Assembly: GCF_030419005.1 (NCBI RefSeq)
Contig: NZ_CP106951.1
Coordinates: 2,046,001 to 2,110,000, forward strand
Length of the DNA stretch: 64,000 bases
Source of the DNA: Eleftheria terrae
GTDB taxonomy: Bacteria > Pseudomonadota > Gammaproteobacteria > Burkholderiales > Burkholderiaceae_C
Direction: 5' to 3'
Positions 1-8,193 of this stretch are shown piece by piece. A program made the translations under genes and the position numbers. The stretch's first letter is position 1, and the number at the start of each line of letters is the position of its first letter. Below the pieces are notes generated by a model. The model was not told where the DNA came from. It did no database searches and was given only the letters and a program-made list of their open reading frames with translations.

Positions 1-394
1 GCATGTCCTGGTAGTCGCCCAGGGTGACGCCCAGCTCCTTGGCGATCTCGCTTTCCTGCGGCGGTCGGCCGAGCTTCTGCTCCAGCCGATGCACCGCTGC
101 CTCGATGGTGCGCTGCTGCTTGCGGGTGCCGCGGCTCATCCAGTCCGCGCCCCGCAGCTCGTCGAGCATGGCGCCGCGGATGCGCTGGGTGGCGAAGGTC
201 TCGAACTGCACGCCCTGGCCGGCGTCGAAGCGGCTGAGTGCATCGTTCAGGCCGATCATGCCGACCTGGATCAGGTCGTCGATCTCCACATTGGCCGGCA
301 GCTTGGCAATCATCTGATGCGCCAGACGCCGCACCAGCGGGCTGTACTGCTTCAGCATCGTGTTGAGGTCGAGGCGGCCTTTGGCGGTGTACAT
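1..394 (-). CDS. fliA: RNA polymerase sigma factor FliA (sigma-28), 3' part cut off by the window edge
   Basis: This is the N-terminal 131 codons of sigma-28, which directs RNA polymerase to late flagellar, motility and chemotaxis promoters. It begins MYTAKGRLDLNTMLKQYSPL and runs through the sigma region 2 core, with the DDLIQVGMIGL and FDAGQGVQFETFATQRIRGAMLDELR segments that are highly conserved in FliA. Full FliA proteins are about 240 residues, so roughly 45 percent lies outside the window. It starts 16 bases after the flhG stop, so it is the distal gene of flhB-flhA-flhF-flhG-fliA. The target promoters (CTCAAG and CCGATA elements) recur through this window. Confidence 0.95.
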   Translation of the reverse strand, partial: MYTAKGRLDLNTMLKQYSPLVRRLAHQMIAKLPANVEIDDLIQVGMIGLNDALSRFDAGQGVQFETFATQRIRGAMLDELRGADWMSRGTRKQQRTIEAAVHRLEQKLGRPPQESEIAKELGVTLGDYQDM

Positions 395-410
395 GGAAGC
401 GCTCCGGGAA

Positions 411-1226
411 TCAGTTGAACGCAAGGGTCGCGGCGGTGGAGAGGGAAGCCGGGGCGGCTGCCACGCCGTCCCAGGCCGCTGCCTCGCCGTCCTGCAGCGA
501 GAACGGCAGGGCGTAGTGCAGCAAGTTCATCGAGAGCTGGTGCAGCGCCTGCGCCAGCACGTGTTCGTTGTCGTTGGCGGTGCTGGTGACGGCCACCAGG
601 TGCGCCTCGGCGCCCAGGAAGTCGCTCGCGCAGCGCACCAGCCGCAAGGCCGCGGGCGGCACGCCGATGGCTTGCTCGTTGGCATCCATCACCACTGCGT
701 GGTCGAGCAGGCCACCGTACTGCGCCAGGATCTTCATCGACGCGTAGGCATGCTTGAGGCTCTCGGCGTCGTCGCCGGTGAACACCAGCGGCCGCACCCG
801 CTTCTGCGCGAACAGGGCGCTCAGCACGGCCGCATCGGCGTGGAAGACGATGACGTCCACCGACGGCGCGGCCTCGCGCAGGGCTTCGAACAGCAGCGTC
901 GCGCACCCTTCGGTCTCGGCGAAGCACGACAGCGAGGCACCCGCCGCCAGCACCGAGGTGTGGGTGTCGAAATGGTCGATCCACTGGCCGAGGTCGAGGT
1001 CACGGGCAATGGCCGCGGCCACGTCCACGCCGCGGCCGCTGGCGCTGGGCACCGCGTCCACCACCAGGGTGTGCAGGCCTTGCGCGGCCAGGCCCTGGCA
1101 CAGGCCTTCGAGCAGCACATGGCTGCTGGCGGCATGCGGGTTGGCCGCCACCGGCAGCAGGTGCACGGTGTGGTGGGCGAACAGCCGGCGCAGGCCATGG
1201 GCCTGGTCGAAGCCGCGCTCAAGCAT
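411..1226 (-). CDS. flhG: FlhG/FleN-like MinD-family protein lacking a P-loop
   Basis: 271 residues, starting MLERGFDQAHGLRRLF. The ATG overlaps the end of flhF by 8 bases. Position between flhF and fliA is the classic place of flhG (fleN, ylxH), a MinD-type ATPase that limits flagellar number and restrains FlhF. The fold-level pattern (VVDAVPS, DVIVFHADAA, a C-terminal helical part) is compatible with a MinD relative. However, the KGGVGKT deviant Walker A expected near residue 25-35 is replaced by LLPVAANPHAASSHV, and no other P-loop is visible. It may therefore be a nucleotide-independent paralogue. The family assignment rests mainly on context; the absence of the ATP motif is seen directly. 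Confidence 0.7.
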   Translation of the reverse strand: MLERGFDQAHGLRRLFAHHTVHLLPVAANPHAASSHVLLEGLCQGLAAQGLHTLVVDAVPSASGRGVDVAAAIARDLDLGQWIDHFDTHTSVLAAGASLSCFAETEGCATLLFEALREAAPSVDVIVFHADAAVLSALFAQKRVRPLVFTGDDAESLKHAYASMKILAQYGGLLDHAVVMDANEQAIGVPPAALRLVRCASDFLGAEAHLVAVTSTANDNEHVLAQALHQLSMNLLHYALPFSLQDGEAAAWDGVAAAPASLSTAATLAFN

Positions 1227-2877
1227 GGGTGCCTCCGGCGTAGGCGGCGCCGCGTTGCGGCGGGGCGGTGAAGACGAGGTTGACGTCGTCGCTGTCCAGC
1301 CGGTAGGCGGCGCTGCCGCCGCCGCGCAGGGCGCGGTGCACCAGGGCCTGGGCCGACATGCGGTACCAGTCTTCCGGCACCCGCTGGCCATTGGCCACGC
1401 CGAGCACCTTGAGCTTGTGGCGGATCATGGCGTCCAGCGCCGGGCCGAGCTTGACGGCTTCGTCCAGCTTGGAGAGCACGACGCCCTTGCACTGGTTGGC
1501 GCGGTAGGCGAGCAGCACGTCCTCGATGGTCTCGCCTTGGGCGGCCGAATTGACCACCAGCAGGCGCTGGATGCTGCGATGGCCGACCATCTCCAGCAGC
1601 TCTTGCGTCCGGCTGTCGCGCTGGGCGATGCCGGCGGTGTCGATCAACACCATCTTCTTGGCCGACAGCAGGTCCAGCAGGTCTTCCAGCGCCGGGCGAT
1701 CGTGGGCGGTGTGCACCGCCACGCCGATGATGCGGCCGTAGGCGCGCAGCTGCTCGTGGGCGCCGACGCGGTAGGCGTCCAGCGTGATCAGGCCGAGGTT
1801 GGAGGCGCCGTACTTGGCCGCGAAGGCGGCTGCCAGCTTGGCGGTGGACGTGGTCTTGCCGACACCGGTGGAGCCGACCATCGCGTACACGCCGCCCTGG
1901 TCTTCCAGCGGGGCCTCGCCTTCGCCGGTCAGCAGGTTGCGCTGCAGCACGCTGGCCACCCAGCTGTCGAGGTCGCCGACATCGGCCGGCGTGCCGGCGG
2001 CCAGCTTGCGGATCAGCGCGGGCGAGAAGCCACAGTCCAGCAGCTTCTGGGTGAGCTTGGCCTGGTGCGGGTTGCGTTGCAGCTTCTCCATGAAGGCCAG
2101 CGCGCCGAAGCGCTCTTCGATCAGGCCCTTCATCTGGCGCAGCTCGTTGAGCATGCTGCGCTGCTCGGGATCGACCGCCGGGGTCGCCAGGGCGGGCATC
2201 ACCGGCGCCGCGGCGGCAGCGGCCGGTGCGGCCCACATCGGCTCGTCGTGCAGCGACGGCGCGGCCAGGCCGGCATGGTGGTGAGGATGCGATTCGTAGC
2301 GGCTGTCTGCCAGCCCGGCATGGCGAGGATCGGCCACGGCGGCTTCGGCGGCCAGGCGCTCGGCCTTGCGCATCGCGGCCCGCTCGGCCAGGCGCTGCTC
2401 CAGCGGCAGTGCGGTGGACGCAGCGGCGGCACGCGGCATCGCAGCAGCAGCGGGCGGCAGCGCGGCCGGCGCGGCAGCCTGGGGCAGCGCGCCCGCGGCT
2501 TCCGCGGCCTGCGCCTGCAGGGCCGCCTGGCGGCGCTTGAGCATGCGCTCGCGCACATAGTCCTGGAACGACAGCGTGCTCATCGCCAGCTTCTCGACAT
2601 CGCCGTCCAGCGCCGGCGCCTGAGCAGGCGTGGCGGGCCGGGCCGCCGGGCGGGCAGGCGCCGCAGCCGGTGCGGCAGCGCGCGGTGCCGCAGCGGCCGG
2701 TGCCTGGCGGGCATCGAACTTCTCGATCGCAGCCACGCTGTCGGGTGCCATCGCGAGCACTTCGACCCCTTCGCTGCAGGGACGGGTCGACAGGATGACG
2801 GCATCGTCGCCGAAAGCCTGGCGGACCTGCACAAGAGCGTCCCGCGAGGTGCGGGCGACAAAACGCTTGACGTTCAT
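1219..2877 (-). CDS. flhF: Flagellar biosynthesis SRP-type GTPase FlhF
   Basis: 552 residues. FlhF is a signal-recognition-particle-type GTPase that helps set the site of flagellar assembly. The N-terminal 50 residues (MNVKRFVARTSRDALVQVRQ) are the usual FlhF start. A low-complexity Ala/Pro-rich stretch (about 58-160) is followed by the N domain, and the G domain carries GSTGVGKTT (335-343), LDAYR (366-370), DTAG (413-416) and SKLDE. The start codon overlaps the flhA stop as ATGA, and the end overlaps flhG by 8 bases, which suggests translational coupling. It is longer than many FlhF proteins because of the Ala/Pro linker. Confidence 0.96.
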   Translation of the reverse strand: MNVKRFVARTSRDALVQVRQAFGDDAVILSTRPCSEGVEVLAMAPDSVAAIEKFDARQAPAAAAPRAAAPAAAPARPAARPATPAQAPALDGDVEKLAMSTLSFQDYVRERMLKRRQAALQAQAAEAAGALPQAAAPAALPPAAAAMPRAAAASTALPLEQRLAERAAMRKAERLAAEAAVADPRHAGLADSRYESHPHHHAGLAAPSLHDEPMWAAPAAAAAAPVMPALATPAVDPEQRSMLNELRQMKGLIEERFGALAFMEKLQRNPHQAKLTQKLLDCGFSPALIRKLAAGTPADVGDLDSWVASVLQRNLLTGEGEAPLEDQGGVYAMVGSTGVGKTTSTAKLAAAFAAKYGASNLGLITLDAYRVGAHEQLRAYGRIIGVAVHTAHDRPALEDLLDLLSAKKMVLIDTAGIAQRDSRTQELLEMVGHRSIQRLLVVNSAAQGETIEDVLLAYRANQCKGVVLSKLDEAVKLGPALDAMIRHKLKVLGVANGQRVPEDWYRMSAQALVHRALRGGGSAAYRLDSDDVNLVFTAPPQRGAAYAGGTHA

Positions 2878-4964
2878 GCGTGGGCTCCGATGATCGAACC
2901 GATCCGGATCGTGTGGGTTTCAGGGATTTCGCTGTGGCCGAGCACGCTGAGCCGCGGCGCGGCGCGCTTGAGCAGGCGCGCCATCGGCGCGCGGATCATG
3001 TCGGGCACCAGCAGGCAGGCGGGCACGCCCAGGTCTTCCTGCTTCTTGGAGGCCTGCGCCGCCGAACGGGTCAGCGTCTCGGCCACGCCGGGGTCGAGCG
3101 CGGCGCCGTGGGGCGACATCAGGGCCTGGGTGATCAGGCGCTCCAGGTCGGGCTCGATGGCAATGACGTCCAGCTCCTTGGCCGGGCCGTAGATCTGCTG
3201 CACGATGGCCGGGGCCAGGCTGATGCGGATGCGCTTGGCCAGCTCGGCCGGGTCGGTGATGGTCGCACCGTGCTCGGCCAGCGACTCGACGATGGTGCGC
3301 ATGTCGCGGATGTGGACCGACTCTTCCAGCAGCAGCTGCAGCACGCGCTGGAAGGCGGCGATGCCGACCATCTTCGGTACGACGTCTTCCATCAGTTGCG
3401 GGGCCAGTTTCGTCACGTGTTCCACCAGTTGCTGCGTCTCGCTGCGGCCCAACAACTTGGCCGCGTGAACTTGCATCAAGTGTGAAAGATGGGTGGCCAC
3501 CACGGTCGAGGAATCAACGACCGTAAATCCGGCCATTTGCGCGCTTTCCTTCTGGCGCTCCTCAATCCAGACGGCAGGCAGGCCGAAGGCCGGGTCGGTG
3601 GTCTGGGTGCCGATGAGCGGCGTGTTGGCATGGCCCGGGTTGATGGCCAGGAACATGCCGGGGAAGCACTCACCTTCGCCGATGACCGCGCCGCGCAGCG
3701 TGATGCGGTACACGCTCGGCTTGAGTTCGAGGTTGTCGCGGATGTGCACCGCCGGCGGCAGGAAGCCGACGTCCTGGGCGAACTTGCGGCGCACGCCCTT
3801 GATGCGGGCGAGCAGGTCGCCCTGGCGCTCCTTGTCGACCAGCTGGATCAGGCGGTAGCCCACCTCCAGGCCGAGCACGTCCACCGGCTGCAGGTCGTCC
3901 CAGCTGGCCTCGGCGTTGGGGTTGGCGTTGGCGGCAGCCGGCGGCGGGGCCATCTCGGCCTGTGCCTTGGCTTTCTCCGCGCGCTTGTGCATCCACCAGG
4001 CGCCATAGCCGAAGCCGCCGGCGATGGCCAGGAAGGTGACGTGCGGCATGCCGGGGATGATGCCCAGGAAGCCGATGATGGCGCCGGTCAGGCCGAGTGC
4101 GCGCGGCGTGTTGAACAGCTGGCGCATGATCTGGCTGCCGATGTCCTGTTCCTTGCCGACGCGCGAGACCACCATGGCCGAGGCGATGGAGATCAGCAGG
4201 CCCGGGATCTGAGCCACCAGTGCGTCACCGACGGCCAGCAGGATGTAGCTGTCGGCCGCCTGGCCCACCGACAGGCTGTGCTGCACGATGCCGATGATCA
4301 GGCCACCCACGATGTTGATGATCAGGATCATGATGCCGGCGACCGCGTCGCCGCGCACGAACTTCGAGGCACCGTCCATGGAGCCGAAGAACTCGGCTTC
4401 CTCGCCCACTTCGGCACGCCGGCGCTTGGCTTCCTTTTCGTCGATCAGGCCGGCGTTCAGGTCGGCGTCGATGGCCATCTGCTTGCCGGGCATGGCGTCC
4501 AGCGTGAAGCGCGCGCTCACCTCGGCGATGCGTTCGGCGCCCTTGGTGACGACCACGAAGTTGATGACCACCAGGATGGCGAAGACGATCAGGCCGACCG
4601 CGAAGTTGCCACCGATCAGGAAGTGGCCGAAGGACTCGATCACCTGCCCGGCGGCGCCGGTGCCGGTGTGGCCTTCGAGCAGCACCACCCGGGTGGAGGC
4701 CACGTTGAGCGACAGCCGCAGCATGGTGGTGAGCAGCAGCACCGCCGGGAAGGCGGCGAAGTCGAGCGGTCGCACCATGTAGGCCGACACCATCATCACC
4801 ATCAGCGCCATCGCGATGTTGAAGGTGAACAGCATGTCCAGCGCGAAGGGCGGCAGCGGCAGCACCATCATCGCCAGGATCAGCACCACCACCAGCGGCG
4901 CAGCGAGCGCCTTCAGCGGCAGCCCGCCGAGCACGGACTGGAATTGACGCAGGGTCGGGTTCAT
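2874..4964 (-). CDS. flhA: Flagellar type III export gate protein FlhA
   Basis: 696 residues, the full family length. FlhA forms the ring-shaped export gate and proton channel of the flagellar secretion system. The N-terminal half (about 20-325) holds eight hydrophobic segments with the FHIPEP-family cytoplasmic loop at 147-170 (AEVSARFTLDAMPGKQM) and a conserved Asp at 206 (VRGDAVAG). The C-terminal half is the soluble nonameric ring that docks chaperone-substrate complexes. ATGA overlaps join it to flhB upstream and flhF downstream. Confidence 0.98.
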   Translation of the reverse strand: MNPTLRQFQSVLGGLPLKALAAPLVVVLILAMMVLPLPPFALDMLFTFNIAMALMVMMVSAYMVRPLDFAAFPAVLLLTTMLRLSLNVASTRVVLLEGHTGTGAAGQVIESFGHFLIGGNFAVGLIVFAILVVINFVVVTKGAERIAEVSARFTLDAMPGKQMAIDADLNAGLIDEKEAKRRRAEVGEEAEFFGSMDGASKFVRGDAVAGIMILIINIVGGLIIGIVQHSLSVGQAADSYILLAVGDALVAQIPGLLISIASAMVVSRVGKEQDIGSQIMRQLFNTPRALGLTGAIIGFLGIIPGMPHVTFLAIAGGFGYGAWWMHKRAEKAKAQAEMAPPPAAANANPNAEASWDDLQPVDVLGLEVGYRLIQLVDKERQGDLLARIKGVRRKFAQDVGFLPPAVHIRDNLELKPSVYRITLRGAVIGEGECFPGMFLAINPGHANTPLIGTQTTDPAFGLPAVWIEERQKESAQMAGFTVVDSSTVVATHLSHLMQVHAAKLLGRSETQQLVEHVTKLAPQLMEDVVPKMVGIAAFQRVLQLLLEESVHIRDMRTIVESLAEHGATITDPAELAKRIRISLAPAIVQQIYGPAKELDVIAIEPDLERLITQALMSPHGAALDPGVAETLTRSAAQASKKQEDLGVPACLLVPDMIRAPMARLLKRAAPRLSVLGHSEIPETHTIRIGSIIGAHA

Positions 4965-6148
4965 CGGTCAGACTCCTCGGGGCTCTGGTCGGCGTCAGCG
5001 TCGCTGATGGTCTTGCCGTGGTGCGGGTCGAGCTCGACCGGCACGTTGAGTTCGGGCAGGGCGCCGGGCATCGCGCCCCGGCCCGCCATGGCGGCGCGCA
5101 GCTGGTAGACGTAAGCGAGCACTTGCGCCACGGCGCCGTAGAGCGCCATGGGGATCTCGCGGTCGATGTCGGCGTGGGCGTAGAGGGCCCGTGCCAGCAT
5201 CGGGGCCTGCAGCACCGGCACCTTGCTGTCGCGCGCCAGGTCGCGGATCTGCATGGCCAGCAGGTCGGCACCCTTGGCGACGACGCGCGGCGCGGTCATC
5301 TTGCCTTCTTCGTACTTGAGCGCGACGGCATAGTGGGTCGGGTTCATCACCACCAGGTCGGCATTCGGGACGGCGGCCATCATGCGGCGGCGTGTCATTT
5401 CCCGCATGCGGGCCTTCATCTTGGCCTTGACTTCCTGGTTACCCTCGGCTTCCTTGTACTCCTGCTTCGCTTCCTGGTGCGACATCTTGAGCTGCTTCAT
5501 CAGCTTGTGGCGCTGGATGGGGATGTCGATGCCGGCGACCACGCCGAGCACCAGCAGCATCAGGGCCAGGCCGTTGAAGAGCAGCCCGGCCAGGGTGGTG
5601 ACGGCGGCCGGCAGCGCCATGCCGAGGGCGTTCTGGAAGTCCTGCAGGTGGGCCTTGAGGTAGAAGCCGCCGACGGTGCCGATGAGCAGGGCCAGGCCGC
5701 AGGCCTTGAGGGCTTCCAGCAGCTGGTCCTTGCCGACCAGCTTGGCCAGGCCGCTGAGCGGGTTGAGCTTGCCGAAGTTGGGGGCCATGGGCTTCATGGT
5801 CCAGTTCCAGCCACCGGAAGCCAGGTTGCCCAGCACGGACACGAGGGACATCACCGCGCCGAGCGGCAGCACCAGCCAGAGGTATTTGAGGGTGGCGACG
5901 CTGAGGCGCTCGGCCATCTTGGCGCCGGAGGCCACGTCTTCATGGCCGAAGCTCAGGCCGCTGGTGAGCACCGCCTGCATCCAGTGGGTCATCCACGGCG
6001 CCGCGGCGGCCAGCACGCCGACGCCGGCGGCCACGATCAGGAAGTGGCCCAGCATGCGCGAGCGAGCGACCTGGCCTTCCTCCCGGGCCTTGCGGATCTT
6101 TCTTTCCGAGGCTGGGAGGTTGCGGTCTTGCTGGTCTTGGTCGGCCAT
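4961..6148 (-). CDS. flhB: Flagellar type III export switch protein FlhB
   Basis: 395 residues from the ATG at 6148 (MADQDQQDRNLPASERKIRKAREEGQVARS). FlhB controls the change from rod/hook to filament export. Four membrane segments lie between about 33 and 210, followed by the cytoplasmic domain with the autocleavage motif NPTH at 269-272, the same numbering as E. coli N269. Longer readings through the upstream tandem repeat give a proline-rich tail that is not protein-like, so this start is preferred. It is the first gene of the minus-strand operon ending in fliA. Confidence 0.97.
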   Translation of the reverse strand: MADQDQQDRNLPASERKIRKAREEGQVARSRMLGHFLIVAAGVGVLAAAAPWMTHWMQAVLTSGLSFGHEDVASGAKMAERLSVATLKYLWLVLPLGAVMSLVSVLGNLASGGWNWTMKPMAPNFGKLNPLSGLAKLVGKDQLLEALKACGLALLIGTVGGFYLKAHLQDFQNALGMALPAAVTTLAGLLFNGLALMLLVLGVVAGIDIPIQRHKLMKQLKMSHQEAKQEYKEAEGNQEVKAKMKARMREMTRRRMMAAVPNADLVVMNPTHYAVALKYEEGKMTAPRVVAKGADLLAMQIRDLARDSKVPVLQAPMLARALYAHADIDREIPMALYGAVAQVLAYVYQLRAAMAGRGAMPGALPELNVPVELDPHHGKTISDADADQSPEESDR

Positions 6149-6174
6149 GGCGCGGGGGTGGATGGGGTTGCGCC

Positions 6175-6212
6175 ATTGTCGGGAAAGGGGGGCGGGGCTT
6201 GAGGGGGAATAG
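6175..6212 (-). promoter_or_regulatory. Candidate class II operator upstream of flhB
   Basis: Read on the minus strand this is CTATTCCCC, 20 bp, then CCCGACAAT. It resembles the perfect TTATTCGGG-N19-CCCGAATAA palindrome in front of fliL, with weaker half sites and one extra spacer base. It lies 27-64 bp upstream of the flhB start. Assignment as an FlhD(C)-type site is inference. Confidence 0.3.
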
Positions 6213-6250
6213 AGGGGAGAAAGGGGGGTAGTTCTGGGGGTGGGGCCGAG

Positions 6251-6370
6251 TGGCCGCGGGGGTGGCCGCGGGGGTGGCCGCGGGGGTGGCCGCGGGGGTG
6301 GCCGCGGGGGTGGCCGCGGGGGTGGCCGCGGGGGTGGCCGCGGGGGTGGCCGCGGGGGTGGCCGCGGGGG
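6251..6370. repeat. 12-bp minisatellite, 10 copies
   Basis: Ten head-to-tail, apparently identical copies of TGGCCGCGGGGG lie 100-220 bp upstream of flhB. Read in frame it would give proline- or glycine-rich pseudo-peptides, but there is no gene around it. The array abuts the left arm of the 335-bp inverted repeat. Confidence 0.97.
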
Positions 6371-6703
6371 TGATGCCTGCTGGCGCAGGCGCGCACCCTG
6401 CGGGTGCGGTGCCGGGATGTGCGCCCGGCGGCGCACCTTCTTTCTTTGTCTCGCCAAAGAAAGAAGGCAAAGAAAGGCGACCCCGGGTGGGGCGCCCCTT
6501 CGCTGCGCGAAGGGGTGCTCTGCGGTGCTCGCAAGTGGAAGGCGGCTGCGCAACTCGCCCTTTTTCGAGGGCGCTACGCACCCTCGAAACGGTGCTCGAA
6601 TATGCTCGCCGTCCCCGCCCTGCGGGCGGGGCAACCTTCCACTTGCTCCGCTCCTCGACGCCCCACACGGGGCCCCGCCACCTACGCCTCGCTTCGCATC
6701 GGC
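6369..6703 (+). repeat. 335-bp inverted repeat, left arm
   Basis: The reverse complement of 7252-7586, with four mismatches and no gaps counted by eye (about 98.8 percent). The arm is itself a string of palindromes, including CTTCTTTCTTTG / CAAAGAAAGAAG with a 6-base loop, a CCCCTTCG / CGAAGGGG hairpin and CCCCGCCC / GGGCGGGG. Short open frames through it look like spurious proteins (FFVSPKKEGKERR type). It resembles dispersed palindromic intergenic repeats known from high-GC proteobacteria. No transposase is present. Confidence 0.95.
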
Positions 6704-7251
6704 GTGCTGCCTCCCTGCTCCGGTGGAGCAGGTTCGGGATGTGAAGTGGCTGTGCTGGATGGGGCGGACGCGGGTGTTGCGCCTGGCCAGCGCAAGCCGT
6801 GCGCCTCTGTGGCTGGCGCTTCGTGAATTGCTTCACGGCTTGGACCTGATGACTGCATTGCGCTTCCACTGGCGCTCACCCACACGCGCAATGTCGTCAA
6901 CGCCTCGCTGGAGTCGCTGCACTTGGCAAGGTAAGGCAAGACGCAAGAAGGGCAGGCGTCGAGGCGTCGAGGCGTCGAGGCGTCGAGGCGTCGAGGCGTC
7001 GAGGCGTCGAGGCGTCGAGGCGTCGAGGCGTCGAGGCGTCGAGCATGTTCCACGGCTGCCATCTCGTGCAACAGGCAGCTGACCGACGGGGACACCAGGC
7101 CCAGCTTCAATGCAGCGGAGTGCCGAGGCCCGTCTTCGCCGGGGGGCTGCGTTAGAAAAATGACGGAATGCGCCAGGTCTCCAACAGTGGCGCACCGACA
7201 CATCAGCACCTCCTGCCCCGCCGACCTTTTCCGCAGGAAAAGCAGGCCCCA
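6704..7251. other. 548-bp spacer between the inverted-repeat arms, no credible gene
   Basis: No open frame here has coding character. The spacer contains the 8-bp minisatellite at 6953-7043 and otherwise unremarkable sequence. Because it is bounded by near-identical inverted arms it could be inverted by homologous recombination. Confidence 0.7.
6953..7043. repeat. 8-bp minisatellite, about 11 copies
   Basis: Ten exact head-to-tail copies of GAGGCGTC (6961-7040), with one imperfect copy before and a partial copy after. The 24-bp triple period makes a repeated 8-residue pseudo-peptide in every frame, which explains the long spurious frames. Its unit GGCGTCGAGG also occurs once in each inverted-repeat arm, so the array may have grown from such a seed. 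Confidence 0.96.
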
Positions 7252-7586
7252 GCCGATGCGAAGCGAGGCGTAGGTGGTGGGGCCCCGTGTGGGGCGTCGA
7301 GGAGCGGAGCAAGTGGAAGGTTGCCCCGCCCGCAGGGCGGGGACGGCGAGCATGTTCGAGCACCGTTTCGAGGGTGCGCAGCGCCCTCGAAAAAGGGCGA
7401 GTTGCGCAGCCGCCTTCCACTTGCGAGCACCGCAGAGCACCCCTTCGCGCAGCGAAGGGGCGCCCCACCCAGGGTCGCCTTTCTTTGCCTTCTTTCTTTG
7501 GCGAGACAAAGAAAGAAGGTGCGCCGCCGGGCGCACATCCCGGCACCGCACCCGCAGGGTGCGCGCCTGCGCCAGCAGGCATCACC
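7252..7586 (-). repeat. 335-bp inverted repeat, right arm
   Basis: Right arm of the inverted repeat, matching 6369-6703 in reverse complement. Equal arm lengths and only four substitutions imply recent duplication or ongoing gene conversion. It ends about 75 bp from the flhD terminator. Confidence 0.95.
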
Positions 7587-7662
7587 GCTTCCCCAGCCGC
7601 GAAGCAGCACTGCACCGCGCTTAGCGGAAGCAGAAGCAGCCACCCAAGCAAAGCCCCCGGCC

Positions 7663-7695
7663 AAAAAAAAGCGGGCCCTCACCAGGAGAGCCCGC
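7663..7695 (-). terminator. Rho-independent terminator downstream of flhD
   Basis: On the minus strand GCGGGC and GCCCGC pair, with TCTC/GAGG extending the stem, followed by a run of eight T. It lies 160 bp past the flhD stop and closes the flhD transcript before any flhC could follow. Confidence 0.85.
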
Positions 7696-7857
7696 GAACG
7701 CAGCGAACTGCGCTTTCTCAGGAGGAGCTACACAACAAAAACCATCAACCCAACAACGTCAAATAAATAATCCAAATCTTTCACATCAGCAGCAGAGGCG
7801 CTCCAACCTCCACCGCCCCGCCAGCCGCCCATCCAGGCCGGCCGCGGCAGCAGCAAC

Positions 7858-8193
7858 TCAGGCAGCTTCCTGGTGCCGCCCAGCCATCACGATGGCGGCG
7901 TGCAACCGAGAGGTGGCGTCGTTGGCGGCCGCCTTGCCGTGGTTGGTCAGCAGGCCCCACACCAGCTCGTCGTCGAAGCGGAAGCGGCACAGCAGCGTGT
8001 TGCCCGAGGCGATCTTCATCAGCTGCGACGGGCTCAGCACCGCCAGCAGGTCGGCCGTCTCTTCGGAGATGCCCAGGCGAAACAGGGCTTCGTCGCGGTC
8101 GGCACGGATCAGGTTCTGCGCCAGCATCAGGTAGGACAGGTTGGCTTCGCGGATGTTGGCCAGGATCTGTTCGGTGGTGGTCGTGGTGCTCAT
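7858..8193 (-). CDS. flhD: Flagellar master transcriptional regulator subunit FlhD
   Basis: 111 residues. FlhD with FlhC forms the FlhD4C2 activator of class II flagellar operons. The signature ANIREANLSYLMLAQNLIRA, then FRLGISEETADLLAVLSPSQLMKIA and CRFRFDDELVW, matches the FlhD family end to end. The family normally sits directly upstream of flhC. Here the 160 bases after the stop lead to a terminator and then to the repeat region, and no FlhC-like frame (Cys-rich, about 190 residues) exists in the window. Either flhC is elsewhere or it was lost. Transcribed away from the flagellin genes, with a 650-bp upstream region. Confidence 0.93.
   Translation of the reverse strand: MSTTTTTEQILANIREANLSYLMLAQNLIRADRDEALFRLGISEETADLLAVLSPSQLMKIASGNTLLCRFRFDDELVWGLLTNHGKAAANDATSRLHAAIVMAGRHQEAA

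Noticed and set aside
754..3192. An 812-codon frame antisense to flhF and flhG
   Set aside because: No domain or ribosome site, and it lies over conserved flhF on the other strand.
6251..7043. CRISPR array
   Set aside because: The repeats are contiguous with no spacers and there are no cas genes.
6369..7586. Insertion sequence or composite transposon
   Set aside because: No transposase frame and no visible target-site duplication at the outer ends; the right and left flanks differ.
6240..7770. Several open frames of 100-310 codons across the inverted repeat and minisatellites
   Set aside because: They consist of repeat translations (proline, glycine or RRRGVEAS-type periodicity) and of the FFVSPKKEGKERR-type sequence that is a by-product of the palindromic repeat; both arms give the same peptides in opposite directions.
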